NCBI GenBank assembly: GCA_937996625.1
Contig: CALKVA010000010.1
Coordinates: 62,001-126,000 of the forward strand
Direction: 5' to 3'
DNA: 64,000 nt
Source: UBA5951 sp009936885
GTDB taxonomy: Bacteria; Pseudomonadota; Alphaproteobacteria; Puniceispirillales; Puniceispirillaceae
Below the pieces are notes generated by a model. The model was given only the letters and a program-made list of their open reading frames with translations, was not told the DNA's origin and made no database searches. This document shows, in pieces, positions 1 through 9,124 of the stretch; position 1 is the first letter of the stretch; each line of letters opens with the position of its first letter. The position numbers and the translations under genes were made by a program.

Positions 1-68
1 AGACACCATTTTAAAACCTAAGAAATTGGAATTTTGCGGGAATTTTTTGCAACTCTGAGATTTTGGTA

Positions 69-1175
69 TCAATGTTCATCTCCGCGGGCAAGCAGAAAGC
101 CACTAATTGTAAAAATTAATATAGCAGGAAGCCATCCTGCCATAAAGTCAGGTAATCTTGAATTATGTCCAAGAAGAAAAATCAAGTCAGAGACAAAATA
201 ATATAAAAAACCTGACCCTAATCCCATAATAATAATACGTATTCGCCTTTGTCTTGAAAAGGTCAGCAATGTAAAGCTTGCTGCTAATAAGGCAAGACCG
301 ATAAGCTGGAGAGGTAGGGCAAGTGTTTTATGAAACTGTACACGTAATTTTTCCACAGGAATGCCAGCTGTTTGAAGAGTATCTATATAATCTGATAATT
401 CATACAAGCTGATTGTTCTAAGAGGTCGTCCTGCATTTAACATTATAGATTTATCTAATGTTGAGCTGGGTTTGAAGTTTTTTAAAATCTCAACCTTTCC
501 TTCTTGCCTTGTGCGACTTGGATTATCAAACACCCAAAATCCATTATCAAGTCTCATTGATTTCGCTTTTATTAGTGATTTTAATCCACCAGAATCGTTA
601 AGAACATATATAATCGGATTAAAAATAATAGCCTGCTTAGTGTTCATATTTGAGCCATTAATATATACATTATTATTGAGAATTGTATCTCGAAGCCAAA
701 TACCTGAAGCAGATATAGACACCAGATTATTTTTCTGGTTCTTGAATATCGAATTCATCTGAGAGTCATGTTGCTGGCTAATAACCGCTGCGATAGGATT
801 AAAAACAGATATATAGGCCAGCCCGACCAAACCTGCGGCTAAAATTGCAGGGAGCAATGTTTGCCAGATATTTTGACCAAAACTTCTAATAGCCACAAAT
901 TGCTGTGATTTTGACCAGAAGTAAAAGCAAATAGCAGAACCAAATAACAACCCAAATGGCAGAATTTCATCTAATAATGTTGGTAGATTCATCAATCCTA
1001 AAAGTAAAATACTAAGATTAGATACATCTATGTCATATCTAGAAACACGTTGAAATAACTCAACAATATCAAGTAACGCTACAAAACATAATAAGATGAA
1101 TATGGTTCCGAATACCCACGCCAAATAGTTTCGTGCCAGATAAATCGTTATTGTAAGAGACGGAATCCAACTCAT
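69..1175 (-). CDS. lptG: LPS export ABC transporter permease LptG
   Basis: Inner-membrane permease that, with LptF and LptB, extracts lipopolysaccharide and passes it to the periplasmic Lpt bridge. The 368 residues show the family layout: three membrane segments in the first ~125 residues, a periplasmic beta-rich domain (~130-265), then three more membrane segments (~280-360). The length is normal for LptG. The start codon overlaps the lptF stop by four bases, so the two subunits are probably translationally coupled. LptF and LptG are paralogues; I call this one LptG because it is second in the pair and has the LptG-like N-terminus. lptB is not in the window. Confidence 0.9.
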   Translation of the reverse strand: MSWIPSLTITIYLARNYLAWVFGTIFILLCFVALLDIVELFQRVSRYDIDVSNLSILLLGLMNLPTLLDEILPFGLLFGSAICFYFWSKSQQFVAIRSFGQNIWQTLLPAILAAGLVGLAYISVFNPIAAVISQQHDSQMNSIFKNQKNNLVSISASGIWLRDTILNNNVYINGSNMNTKQAIIFNPIIYVLNDSGGLKSLIKAKSMRLDNGFWVFDNPSRTRQEGKVEILKNFKPSSTLDKSIMLNAGRPLRTISLYELSDYIDTLQTAGIPVEKLRVQFHKTLALPLQLIGLALLAASFTLLTFSRQRRIRIIIMGLGSGFLYYFVSDLIFLLGHNSRLPDFMAGWLPAILIFTISGFLLARGDEH

Positions 1176-2302
1176 TCATGAAGCTCCGCTAATTGAAACG
1201 ATAATAACCTGTCTTTCTGGCTACTGCTAATGATACTTACAAAGCCGATTATTGCAGGAATAATAGGCACTAGATACATAGCAGGCCATAAAAATGGATA
1301 ATTAATGACTAATGATTTGCTCATTATATACAAGATTTGGATAGCCAGTCCAAATAGACTTGCAAGTGTCAGTCGTTTGGCAAGGCTTGCCTGTTTTGAA
1401 AGACGATAGAAAAACAAGGCAATTGCGGTAATAGATAACGAGATAACAAGCAATGGTGATGATAGTCTGTAATGCGCTTCAGCAAATCGCTGTCGCCAAA
1501 ATAAATCATTAGCAGCAAGGTTGCGATTAAACAGATTTGAGACAGACTCTTCATTAGCATCTTTTATACGCTCTGAAGAAGATTGTTTTTGTGTATCTCT
1601 TATGATGTTGAGTGTGAAGCTATCAAAGGATATGATGGTACTTTTTCCTGCTTCAACGCTTGTCTCAGTTCGCTGGCCATTTTTTAGAATTACCACTGGC
1701 TGGTTTTCAAGGGTGGTAAACTCTCCTATTTCAGCAGTATAGGTGACATGTTTTTTCTTGTTCTGGGTATCTTGAATAAATACATTGCCGACTGAATTGC
1801 GAGAATGCTTCTCGCCGATAAAGATAGTTAAATTTTGGTCAATATCGATGAAAACATTATCTTGAAGCAGGAGTTTTGGTATCGTGTTTCTCACCTCATC
1901 TTGCACTGTTTTAAATCCAGAGAAACCTAGTGGAAGTAAAATTAGGGAGTTGAAAAACAAAAAAGCAGATAATAATACACTGAATAAAACAGGTGCTACA
2001 GACAGCTGCAACGGACTTAAGCCAACAGCCTGCATAACAACAATTTCCCTATCTGATAAAAATCGATGCAAAGTCCATAATATAGCGATGAAAGCGGATA
2101 GTGGAACAGTTACAATAAGCCAGAGAGGCGCTGCGAGAAAAGAGAAGCGCAAGAAATCGGCGAATGACGCACCTTGGGTAATAACCACATCTAATATTCT
2201 AAGCGACTGATTAAGCCAAATTACCGCCATAAGACAGCTTAAAATAATAAGCCAGATTCCCATAATATTGCTAAAGAAATATTTGTTAAGTTGGTTGTTC
2301 AT
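1172..2302 (-). CDS. lptF: LPS export ABC transporter permease LptF
   Basis: Partner permease of LptG in the LptB2FG complex that energises LPS transport to the outer membrane. The 376 residues have membrane segments near residues 12-32, 50-75 and 100-125, a periplasmic beta-jellyroll region, and three C-terminal segments. The sequence near residue 75-110 (RFLSDREIVVMQAVGLSP) is the typical cytoplasmic loop contacting LptB. It is first in a two-gene operon with lptG (ATGA overlap) and divergent from pepA across ~226 bp that must hold both promoters. Confidence 0.9.
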   Translation of the reverse strand: MNNQLNKYFFSNIMGIWLIILSCLMAVIWLNQSLRILDVVITQGASFADFLRFSFLAAPLWLIVTVPLSAFIAILWTLHRFLSDREIVVMQAVGLSPLQLSVAPVLFSVLLSAFLFFNSLILLPLGFSGFKTVQDEVRNTIPKLLLQDNVFIDIDQNLTIFIGEKHSRNSVGNVFIQDTQNKKKHVTYTAEIGEFTTLENQPVVILKNGQRTETSVEAGKSTIISFDSFTLNIIRDTQKQSSSERIKDANEESVSNLFNRNLAANDLFWRQRFAEAHYRLSSPLLVISLSITAIALFFYRLSKQASLAKRLTLASLFGLAIQILYIMSKSLVINYPFLWPAMYLVPIIPAIIGFVSIISSSQKDRLLSFQLAELHE

Positions 2303-2528
2303 CTAAATACCAAACACTATATCAAAAATATGTTATAACCATAGTCACTCAAACTTGCCCATAACGAAATTATACAAACGATAATAACACACATGAATCA
2401 TTGAAAGCATTTTATATTGCAAATCATGATTATAGACTCCATAAATCGGACGTTTTATTCTAATACGACAAATATCCAAAAATCACTTAATTACTTACCC
2501 AAAAATCACTTAATAGGAATTTAAAAAA

Positions 2529-3986
2529 ATGAGTTTTCAATTCACAGCTACATTTGATCCCACGCCAGAAAAGCGGGCTACTATTTACAGTGTAAATGAA
2601 CAGCTGGAATTTAGTCAGGACCTAGAAGAAAATTTAGGTGCGGCTCTACGTGATTATTTAAAACGAGCTTCATTCAAGGGAAAGATAGGAAAGTTTTTGC
2701 CGTGCTATCCAAGCGAAACAGATGTCTTGATTGGCGGGATAGGACCTGGGCTTGCAACCTCATCTGAGGCTGAAATTTGGGGAGATGCGCTCTATAAATC
2801 AATGAAGAGCAAACCATTTAATGAGGCAGTTTTGTCAGCTGCGGAGTTTGAAGATGAAATTATCGAAGGAATTTTGCTAGGTGCAACTCTCGCCTCCTAT
2901 GAGTTTAATAGCTATTTTACAAAAAAAGAAGAAGAGTCACCAAGCGTTAAACTCATTATAACAGGGATTGATGAAGCCAGGTTTAATCAGATTTTAGCCA
3001 AAGTCGACGCCATGGCAGATGGTGTGCATCTGGCGCGAGATCTGGTTTATGAACCTGCCAATATTTTATATCCGGAAAGTTTTGCCAAGAGATGTGAGCC
3101 GCTAAGAGACAAAGGGCTTGAGGTATCTATTTTAAATGAAAAAGATATGGAAAAGCTTGGAATGGGCTCGCTCCTTGGCGTTGGTCAGGGAAGCGTTCGG
3201 GAATCAGCGATTGTCATTATGAATTGGAGGGGCGGCGGGGGCGAAGCCCCGCTTGCTTTGGTAGGTAAGGGGGTATGCTTTGATACTGGCGGCATATCTA
3301 TTAAGCCTGCAAGAGGCATGGAAGATATGAAATGGGATATGGGTGGCGCTGCTGCTGTCACAGGGGCTATGTGCGCCCTTGCAGGACGAAACGCTAACCA
3401 TAATGTTGTTGGTATCGTTGGTCTTGTTGAAAATATGCCAGATGGCAATGCACAACGGCCTGGCGATGTTGTAACTTCAATGTCAGGGCAGACGATTGAA
3501 GTGATAAATACGGACGCCGAGGGGCGACTTGTATTGGCTGATGTTCTTACATATGTCCAACAAGAATATAAACCAGAGGCAATTATTGACCTTGCTACTC
3601 TTACAGGCGCTATTCTGGTGGCGCTTGGTAAAGAATATGCTGGCTTATTTTCAAATAATGATGCGCTCTCAGAGAAAATAACATTAGCGGGAAGAAAAGT
3701 ATCAGAGAAAAGCTGGCGGATGCCGATGGAAGATGCCTATGATAAAATGCTAAAGTCACATATTGCGGATATGAAAAATATTGGTGGCATGTATGGCGGC
3801 TCTATCACAGCTGCTTGTTTCTTGCACCGGTTTGTTGAAAATAATACGCCTTGGGCACATATCGACATCGCTGGCAAGGCATGGTCAGACAAAGCATCTC
3901 CGACTGTACCTGCAGGTGGAACAGGATATGGCGTGCGATTATTAAACCAGATGATAGATGATTGGCAGCCGATTATAGATAGCTAA
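2529..3986 (+). CDS. pepA: Leucyl aminopeptidase (M17 family)
   Basis: Cytosolic dinuclear-metal aminopeptidase that removes N-terminal residues from peptides. It has 485 residues, normal for M17. The family signature NTDAEGRL lies at residues 327-334, preceded by the metal and catalytic region around GKGVCFDTGGISIKP (~residue 245). The N-terminal macro-like domain is shorter and more divergent, as usual. The ATG start has an A-rich upstream with only a weak ribosome site. It is divergent from lptF and 13 bp upstream of holC, an order (pepA-holC-ndk) common in alphaproteobacteria. Confidence 0.95.
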   Translation: MSFQFTATFDPTPEKRATIYSVNEQLEFSQDLEENLGAALRDYLKRASFKGKIGKFLPCYPSETDVLIGGIGPGLATSSEAEIWGDALYKSMKSKPFNEAVLSAAEFEDEIIEGILLGATLASYEFNSYFTKKEEESPSVKLIITGIDEARFNQILAKVDAMADGVHLARDLVYEPANILYPESFAKRCEPLRDKGLEVSILNEKDMEKLGMGSLLGVGQGSVRESAIVIMNWRGGGGEAPLALVGKGVCFDTGGISIKPARGMEDMKWDMGGAAAVTGAMCALAGRNANHNVVGIVGLVENMPDGNAQRPGDVVTSMSGQTIEVINTDAEGRLVLADVLTYVQQEYKPEAIIDLATLTGAILVALGKEYAGLFSNNDALSEKITLAGRKVSEKSWRMPMEDAYDKMLKSHIADMKNIGGMYGGSITAACFLHRFVENNTPWAHIDIAGKAWSDKASPTVPAGGTGYGVRLLNQMIDDWQPIIDS

Positions 3987-3999
3987 TTGGATATGAGTA

Positions 4000-4470
4000 A
4001 TGTTGCATCAGTTCGATTTTTATCATTTAAGAGATGGTGATTTTGCCAAACCAGCACTATTAATTGCTGAAAAAGTGCTGGTTAATTCAGCTAAATTACT
4101 CATCCTTGCACCAAAGAATAAATTATCTGATTTAAGTGTTCGGTTTTGGAGTGATAAAACAGATAGTTTTATAGCGCATGGTATGGATGTTGAGGATGTG
4201 AGTGATTTTGCGCCAATATGGTTATCATCTAACGCAGGTGATAACCCGATTTCAGCAGATTACGTAATGTTAACAGATTGTATTTCTCTGGAGGATTTTT
4301 CTGCGTTCAAGCGTGTATTCAATTTGTTCGATGGCTCTTCACAAATAGCAACAGAACAGGCGCGGGAGCAATGGCGCAACTGGTCCTCACATCCAGAACA
4401 TCTCTGCAGATATTTTACTCAATCACAAACAGGAGGATGGCAACAGACCGCCTCTAATGCCAAAGGGTAA
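4000..4470 (+). CDS. holC: DNA polymerase III subunit chi
   Basis: Clamp-loader accessory subunit that links SSB to the replicase. It has 156 residues; the N-terminus (MLHQFDFYHL) and the C-terminal arginine/tryptophan-rich part match HolC. It follows pepA by 13 bp with an ATG start and is likely co-transcribed with it. Recognition rests on the N-terminal pattern, size and conserved neighbourhood; HolC proteins diverge strongly, so the call is good but not certain. Confidence 0.8.
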   Translation: MLHQFDFYHLRDGDFAKPALLIAEKVLVNSAKLLILAPKNKLSDLSVRFWSDKTDSFIAHGMDVEDVSDFAPIWLSSNAGDNPISADYVMLTDCISLEDFSAFKRVFNLFDGSSQIATEQAREQWRNWSSHPEHLCRYFTQSQTGGWQQTASNAKG

Positions 4471-4663
4471 GCATAAATATTGATTTTTAGGGGCTCACGC
4501 TAACTATTTCAAAAAAGCACATAATAGAAGGTTTTTTTTTGTGGGTTGATTTGCTATAACCCGCGCGTCGATAGATCAATTGGATTTATTTTATTGGTTT
4601 TATTAAAAAGCTGATATGACCGCCTCAAAGCGTGGAACTTTTATCTAAATAAGGAACAAATTT

Positions 4664-5086
4664 ATGTCTACACAACGCACTTTTTCAATTATCAAGCCAG
4701 ATGCCACAAGACGTAATCTGACAGGCGCCATTAATTCCAAGATCGAATCAAGTGGTTTGCGTATTATTGCTCAAAAGCGAATTCAAATGTCTGCTGCACA
4801 AGCAAAAGAATTCTACGCTGTTCACGCAGAACGCCCATTTTACAATGATTTGGTGTCTTTCATGACCTCAGGCCCAGTTGTTGTACAAGTGCTTGAGGGT
4901 GAGAACGCAGTATTAGCATATCGCGAGGTTATGGGCGCAACCAACCCTTCAGAGGCCGCAGACGGCACCATTAGAAAAGAATTTGCTGAGAATATTGAGG
5001 CTAACTCTGTTCATGGATCTGATAGTGATGAGAATGCTGCAATTGAGATTGTACATTTTTTTAGCGATGATGAAATTGTAGGCTAA
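4664..5086 (+). CDS. ndk: Nucleoside diphosphate kinase
   Basis: Transfers the gamma phosphate between nucleoside triphosphates and diphosphates through a phosphohistidine. At 140 residues it is the standard size. The active-site motif NSVHGSDS is present with the catalytic histidine at residue 117, and the N-terminus (TFSIIKPDATRRNL) is canonical. A good ribosome site (AAGGA) precedes the ATG. It is followed by a strong stem-loop and a second palindrome, so it probably ends a transcription unit. Confidence 0.97.
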   Translation: MSTQRTFSIIKPDATRRNLTGAINSKIESSGLRIIAQKRIQMSAAQAKEFYAVHAERPFYNDLVSFMTSGPVVVQVLEGENAVLAYREVMGATNPSEAADGTIRKEFAENIEANSVHGSDSDENAAIEIVHFFSDDEIVG

Positions 5087-5097
5087 TACAAAAAAAC

Positions 5098-5150
5098 GCC
5101 AGCATGCGATGGTGTATGCTGGCTCTATAATTGGAAAGGAATTTCCAATT
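5098..5150 (+). terminator. Tandem stem-loops downstream of ndk
   Basis: The first perfect 8-bp stem pairs GCCAGCAT (5098-5105) with ATGCTGGC (5116-5123), loop 10 nt. A second perfect 9-bp stem pairs AATTGGAAA (5129-5137) with TTTCCAATT (5142-5150), loop GGAA. T-rich sequence follows (5151-5190) but there is no uninterrupted U-run right after either stem. It lies 12 bases after the ndk stop and before a convergent gene, so it probably terminates or stabilises the ndk transcript. Confidence 0.6.
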
Positions 5151-5216
5151 TAAATTCTTAAGTTTTTTAAATTCTTTAGTTTTTTATCTTATCTAGCCTG
5201 TTGATTGACTTCTTTT

Positions 5217-5348
5217 TTACAGTAGAAAAATGGCCATCAGAACCAAAATTACGATAACACCTGCGATAATGACTTTTGATAGGGATAAAAACCCCTCATA
5301 AAAAGATAGATGATTGACTGCTTGCTTATCAAAATTATCTGTTTTCAT
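5217..5348 (-). CDS. aa3-type cytochrome c oxidase subunit IV-like small membrane protein
   Basis: A 43-residue protein with a short polar N-terminus (MKTDNFDKQAVNHL), then an aromatic/glycine turn (SFYEGFLSLSK) and one C-terminal hydrophobic helix (IIAGVIVILVLMAIFLL). Length, single C-terminal helix and the FxxF/xxxSK turn before it match the short alphaproteobacterial aa3 oxidase subunit IV family (COX4_pro_2 type), which sits with the haem-copper oxidase. A GGGGGAG ribosome site lies ~10 bases upstream of the ATG. The other oxidase genes are not in the window. The family call is from pattern memory, not a search. Confidence 0.65.
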   Translation of the reverse strand: MKTDNFDKQAVNHLSFYEGFLSLSKVIIAGVIVILVLMAIFLL

Positions 5349-5422
5349 TTGAGTGCCACTCCCCCTTAAACTAAACACATCCTATAGTATAATGCCCTGA
5401 AAAAAAAAGATGCGCAATCTGT

Positions 5423-6115
5423 TTAATCCAGATTTTGCAATTTTAAATAGCTGTTGGAAACTATCTTAGCAGTATAATTTTTTTGGCGAGATAGAGTGTT
5501 GTTTGTTGGGGGTATTTGATGCCAAATTACTTTGGAATCTACGATTTCTAATTGCTTATTTACAAGAGATGTTAGAATCAGCGGGTATAAAATATGTTCT
5601 TCGCGCAATACCCGACTTGCTAATGTTTCTGGAGTGTCATTAGCCCTTATAGAAAGTTCAGATTGGGCAATAATAGGCCCATCATCAAGTTTGCTAGTGA
5701 CTATATGAATAGTGGTGCCATGCCGCACCTCACCTGCTTCTAAGGCTCTCTCATGCGTATTTAGCCCTTTGAATTTTGGCAATAAAGAGGGATGTATGTT
5801 TATAATTTTTCCCTTCACCTTATCCACAAATTCGCCTGAAAGTAGAGTCATATATCCAGCCAGAAAAATCCAGTCAGCTTGATATTTTTCAAGCTCATTT
5901 AAAACCGCTATTTCATGTGCGTGTTTGCTTGGATATTCGGCGCGCGCAATACGCGTTGTTGTAATGGCGTGCGCATTTGCAATCTCAAGGCCTTGCGCCT
6001 GTTTATTTGCAATTACACATACTATTTTGCAGTGTAGGTTTTGCTGTTCTATGGCGGTTATCAGTGCCGCCATATTGCTGCCGCGCCCTGAAATAAGAAT
6101 AGCAAGTTTTAACAT
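5423..6115 (-). CDS. purN: Phosphoribosylglycinamide formyltransferase
   Basis: Transfers a formyl group from 10-formyl-THF to GAR, the third step of purine synthesis. The N-terminus KLAILISGRGSNMAAL is the GAR-binding loop; HPSLLPKFKG carries the catalytic-site histidine, and the conserved HGTTIHIVTSKLDDGPII follows. At 230 residues it is slightly longer than usual because of a polar C-terminal extension (~residues 200-230). It lies 27 bp downstream of purM on the same strand, the usual purMN operon. Confidence 0.95.
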   Translation of the reverse strand: MLKLAILISGRGSNMAALITAIEQQNLHCKIVCVIANKQAQGLEIANAHAITTTRIARAEYPSKHAHEIAVLNELEKYQADWIFLAGYMTLLSGEFVDKVKGKIINIHPSLLPKFKGLNTHERALEAGEVRHGTTIHIVTSKLDDGPIIAQSELSIRANDTPETLASRVLREEHILYPLILTSLVNKQLEIVDSKVIWHQIPPTNNTLSRQKNYTAKIVSNSYLKLQNLD

Positions 6116-6142
6116 TGATATGTCGCTTCTATCTGTCTTGAG

Positions 6143-7216
6143 CTAACGCCAAGAATTCTCCATGCCTTCCAGAATAACAGCGTCATTTGTTCGCTTTTCA
6201 ATTTGACCTGCCAGCCAGGCATCTTCGCCGGTTTCCTGAATGGTGCGTAAAACGCTTTCTGCTTTATCTTCTTTAACAAATACGATGCCGCCAATTCCAC
6301 AATTAAAGGTGCGGGCAAATTCAGCATCAGTCATATTTCCACTAAATTTAACCCATTGAAAAACAGGCAATAAAGGGCGATGCTTGACAGATAATCTAAG
6401 ACACAAATCTTCGGCGTAGCATCTAGGTGGATTTTCGATTAGACCGCCCCCTGTAATGTGGGAGAAGCCAGTAACACCGCCAAATAAAAGTGCTGCCTCA
6501 ACAGCATCGCGGTAAATTCGCGTTGGTGCGAGAATGCTCATTGCAAGTGACATGGTTTTATCAAATGGAGAGGGGCTATTATAATCCAAACCTTCTCTTC
6601 GAATTAAATTTCGAATAAGCGAAAAGCCGTTTGCATGTATGCCAGATGAAGGAAGCGCTATGGCAACATCGCCCTGTTTTACCATATCAGGGGTTAGTAT
6701 TTGGTCTCTTTCAACAGCGCCCACACAAAATCCAGCCAAGTCATATTGGCCAGCGTGATAAATGCCAGGCATTTCTGCTGTCTCACCTCCTATAAGGGTG
6801 CAACCTGCCTCAACACAGCCATCTGCAATACCTGCCACGACTTCAGTTGCAACATCTATCTGAAGCTTTCCAGTGGCAAAATAATCAAGAAAAAATAGCG
6901 GCATTGCCCCTTGCGCTAACAAGTCATTTGCACACATTGCAACAAGGTCTATACCAAGCCCTCTATGAATACCGCTATTATGCGCTATTTCAAGCTTGGT
7001 GCCAACGCCGTCCGTCGCAGCAACCAAAATCGGGTCATTAAAACCGGTATTCTTTAAATCAAAGAGCCCCCCAAACCCGCCAAGATCTGCTGTTCTGCCT
7101 TTTCTTGCAGTTCTCTTAGCATGCGGTTTTATAGCATCTATAAGTGCATTTCCCGCATCAATATCCACACCAGAATCTCGATAGGTAATGGGTGATGGAT
7201 TGTTTTTTATATCCAT
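6143..7216 (-). CDS. purM: Phosphoribosylformylglycinamidine cyclo-ligase (AIR synthetase)
   Basis: ATP-dependent ring closure of FGAM to AIR, the fifth step of purine synthesis. Its 357 residues include the PurM motif TDGVGTKLEIA near residue 68, LGIDLVAMCANDL, and IGGETAEMPG, plus the C-terminal GGIVFV segment. It starts with ATG, is the first gene of the purM-purN operon and is divergent from the DUF2066 gene across 85 bp. Confidence 0.96.
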   Translation of the reverse strand: MDIKNNPSPITYRDSGVDIDAGNALIDAIKPHAKRTARKGRTADLGGFGGLFDLKNTGFNDPILVAATDGVGTKLEIAHNSGIHRGLGIDLVAMCANDLLAQGAMPLFFLDYFATGKLQIDVATEVVAGIADGCVEAGCTLIGGETAEMPGIYHAGQYDLAGFCVGAVERDQILTPDMVKQGDVAIALPSSGIHANGFSLIRNLIRREGLDYNSPSPFDKTMSLAMSILAPTRIYRDAVEAALLFGGVTGFSHITGGGLIENPPRCYAEDLCLRLSVKHRPLLPVFQWVKFSGNMTDAEFARTFNCGIGGIVFVKEDKAESVLRTIQETGEDAWLAGQIEKRTNDAVILEGMENSWR

Positions 7217-7301
7217 GCTAGTAAGACCTTAATAATTTGTTATATTAGAAGGTAACTTTATTTTTATATCGGTTTTAATTTATAGCATTAGGAATTGCAA
7301 A

Positions 7302-8399
7302 TTGTCCCGCATTTTGAACACACTAATGGTAATTATCGGTGTTGTATTTTTTAGTGGTGTCTGTAATGCAGCGCCAACTTGCGATTCACCCGCTTTTGCC
7401 GTTGAAAATGTGCGTATAGATGAAATCGCTGAAACTGGAACTAAAGCTCGTGAAAATGGGTTAAGCAAGGCAACCAGCAACGCCTTTAATCGAATCCTAA
7501 CACGATTGCTCTTAAGTGAGGAGGATGTCTCAGCACTTTTGTTAAAAGCTGAAGCACAAGATTATCTGGGATATTTTCATATTCACAATGAGACAACCCT
7601 TGCCAGAGGGTATTTAGGGGAAATCGATTTTTGTTTTGATGCCAAAGAGGTACGGCGCTTATTTAGACAAAATGGCCTTGCCTGGGCAGAGTTAGTCAGC
7701 CCGCCCATTTTAACGATTCCAATTTGGCGAGAGGCATCAGGCGCTATTGTCTGGAGTGAAAATAATAATTGGTTAAACTCTTGGAACGAACATAGTAAGA
7801 CTTATGATGGTTTATTGTCTTTTGTTTCCATAAAGCCGAATATAAAAACACAGCGGCAACTGCGAGAAGATGCGATTTTTGCAGAAGAGCCAGAGATATT
7901 AAAACTATCAATCAATGCTGTTGGTGCCAGTCAGTTATTAACCGTAACTGCTGAAATTGATCATTATACTACTATTCCTGTATTAAGATTAAGCGCTCGT
8001 TTATTTGGTGAAAATGGAAACCCTATCGCAACTCTGATTGAACAAAATCATGAATTAAATGGCACCAAGAATATCGCTTTGTTATTTAAAGAGTTTCAAT
8101 ATGATCTGATCTCAGAGCTTGAGAAATTCTGGAAACAGCAAAATATAATCCTACCGCAATCAGATTTTGCATTTAGGGCATATGTAACTGTTGAAACACT
8201 CTCAAAATGGCGCTCATTGCAGGAAACTTTGTCCTCTATGCCCATAGTACGCAAGGTAGACCCAATTTCGCTGTCAGATAGAAAGGGTCTTATTCAGGTT
8301 ACTATTGCAGGTAGTATTCCCCAATTCACCGCAAATCTTAATTCAGTAGGATACATTCTGACGGAAGAGAATGATGAAATTTATATCTCTGAGAAATAG
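7302..8399 (+). CDS. DUF2066 family exported protein
   Basis: 365-residue protein with an N-terminal signal peptide (hydrophobic ~residues 5-22, cleavage probably after CNAA). The family is known from bacterial genomes but has no established function. It is conserved between purM and hdaA in alphaproteobacteria, which supports the assignment. I use the TTG at 7302, which has AGGAATTG upstream; an in-frame ATG at 7326 would shorten the signal peptide by eight residues and cannot be excluded. Confidence 0.75.
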   Translation: MSRILNTLMVIIGVVFFSGVCNAAPTCDSPAFAVENVRIDEIAETGTKARENGLSKATSNAFNRILTRLLLSEEDVSALLLKAEAQDYLGYFHIHNETTLARGYLGEIDFCFDAKEVRRLFRQNGLAWAELVSPPILTIPIWREASGAIVWSENNNWLNSWNEHSKTYDGLLSFVSIKPNIKTQRQLREDAIFAEEPEILKLSINAVGASQLLTVTAEIDHYTTIPVLRLSARLFGENGNPIATLIEQNHELNGTKNIALLFKEFQYDLISELEKFWKQQNIILPQSDFAFRAYVTVETLSKWRSLQETLSSMPIVRKVDPISLSDRKGLIQVTIAGSIPQFTANLNSVGYILTEENDEIYISEK

Positions 8400-8449
8400 A
8401 ACGTGGTTAGTGCCTGATTTATACCCGCTAAAGATGGATTTGCTTCGCC

Positions 8450-9124
8450 ATGACTGAACAGCTCCCGCTCGTTTTTGGTGATGCATCAGATGTTTCTTCA
8501 GGTTTGATTACAGGTCCAGAAAATGAACTCGCCATAAAATGGCTGAAAAACTGGCCAGATTGGCCGCCGCCAAGTAGGTTCTTGAATATTTTTGGGCCTG
8601 TTGCCTGCGGAAAATCGCGCCTTGGTGAATTTCATCGTCAGCGAACACAAGCCCAGATACTAACACGTCTTGATAGTTGGGATCCTCGCAGCCTAACAGG
8701 CTCTCATTTTATATTAGATGATATCACCCAATCAAAAAACTGGTCTGAAGAGGCTTTGTTTTTTTTATATCAGACTGTAACAGAAAATTCTGGCACGATA
8801 CTTTTCCTCTCTGACGAACCTATATCTAACATGGCATGGCAATTGGATGATTTGCGCTCTAGATTTCGAAGTGTGAATGCGCAAGAGATATTGTCTCTTA
8901 GCGAGGCCTCGTTGAGGCCGCTTCTTGAACATCATTTCACACAAAGGCAATGTGTTATATCCCAAACAATATTGAATTTTATGGTGCCTCGAGTTCAACG
9001 AGAATATTCTTATGTTCAAAAATTAGTGTATGAGATAGATACGCGTTCTCTAACTAACAAAAAAGCAGTTTCTATCGGACTTGTAAAACAAGTATTAAGT
9101 GAGATGTCAGGAGATAATTTATAA
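8450..9124 (+). CDS. hdaA: DnaA-related regulator of replication initiation HdaA
   Basis: Small AAA+ protein (224 residues) of the Hda/DnaA family, expected to bind the sliding clamp and promote hydrolysis of DnaA-bound ATP after initiation. The N-terminus QLPLVF resembles the clamp-binding hexapeptide; Walker A is GPVACGKS (~residues 49-56), a FILDDI Walker B-like motif lies near residue 87, and RSRF near 144 is the sensor/arginine region. The stop overlaps the next start by one base (TAATG). The position after the purM/DUF2066 genes is typical. Confidence 0.85.
   Translation: MTEQLPLVFGDASDVSSGLITGPENELAIKWLKNWPDWPPPSRFLNIFGPVACGKSRLGEFHRQRTQAQILTRLDSWDPRSLTGSHFILDDITQSKNWSEEALFFLYQTVTENSGTILFLSDEPISNMAWQLDDLRSRFRSVNAQEILSLSEASLRPLLEHHFTQRQCVISQTILNFMVPRVQREYSYVQKLVYEIDTRSLTNKKAVSIGLVKQVLSEMSGDNL

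Noticed and set aside
3185..3455. Long reading frames opposite pepA and many other genes
   Set aside because: They mirror conserved coding sequence on the other strand and have no ribosome sites or family patterns.
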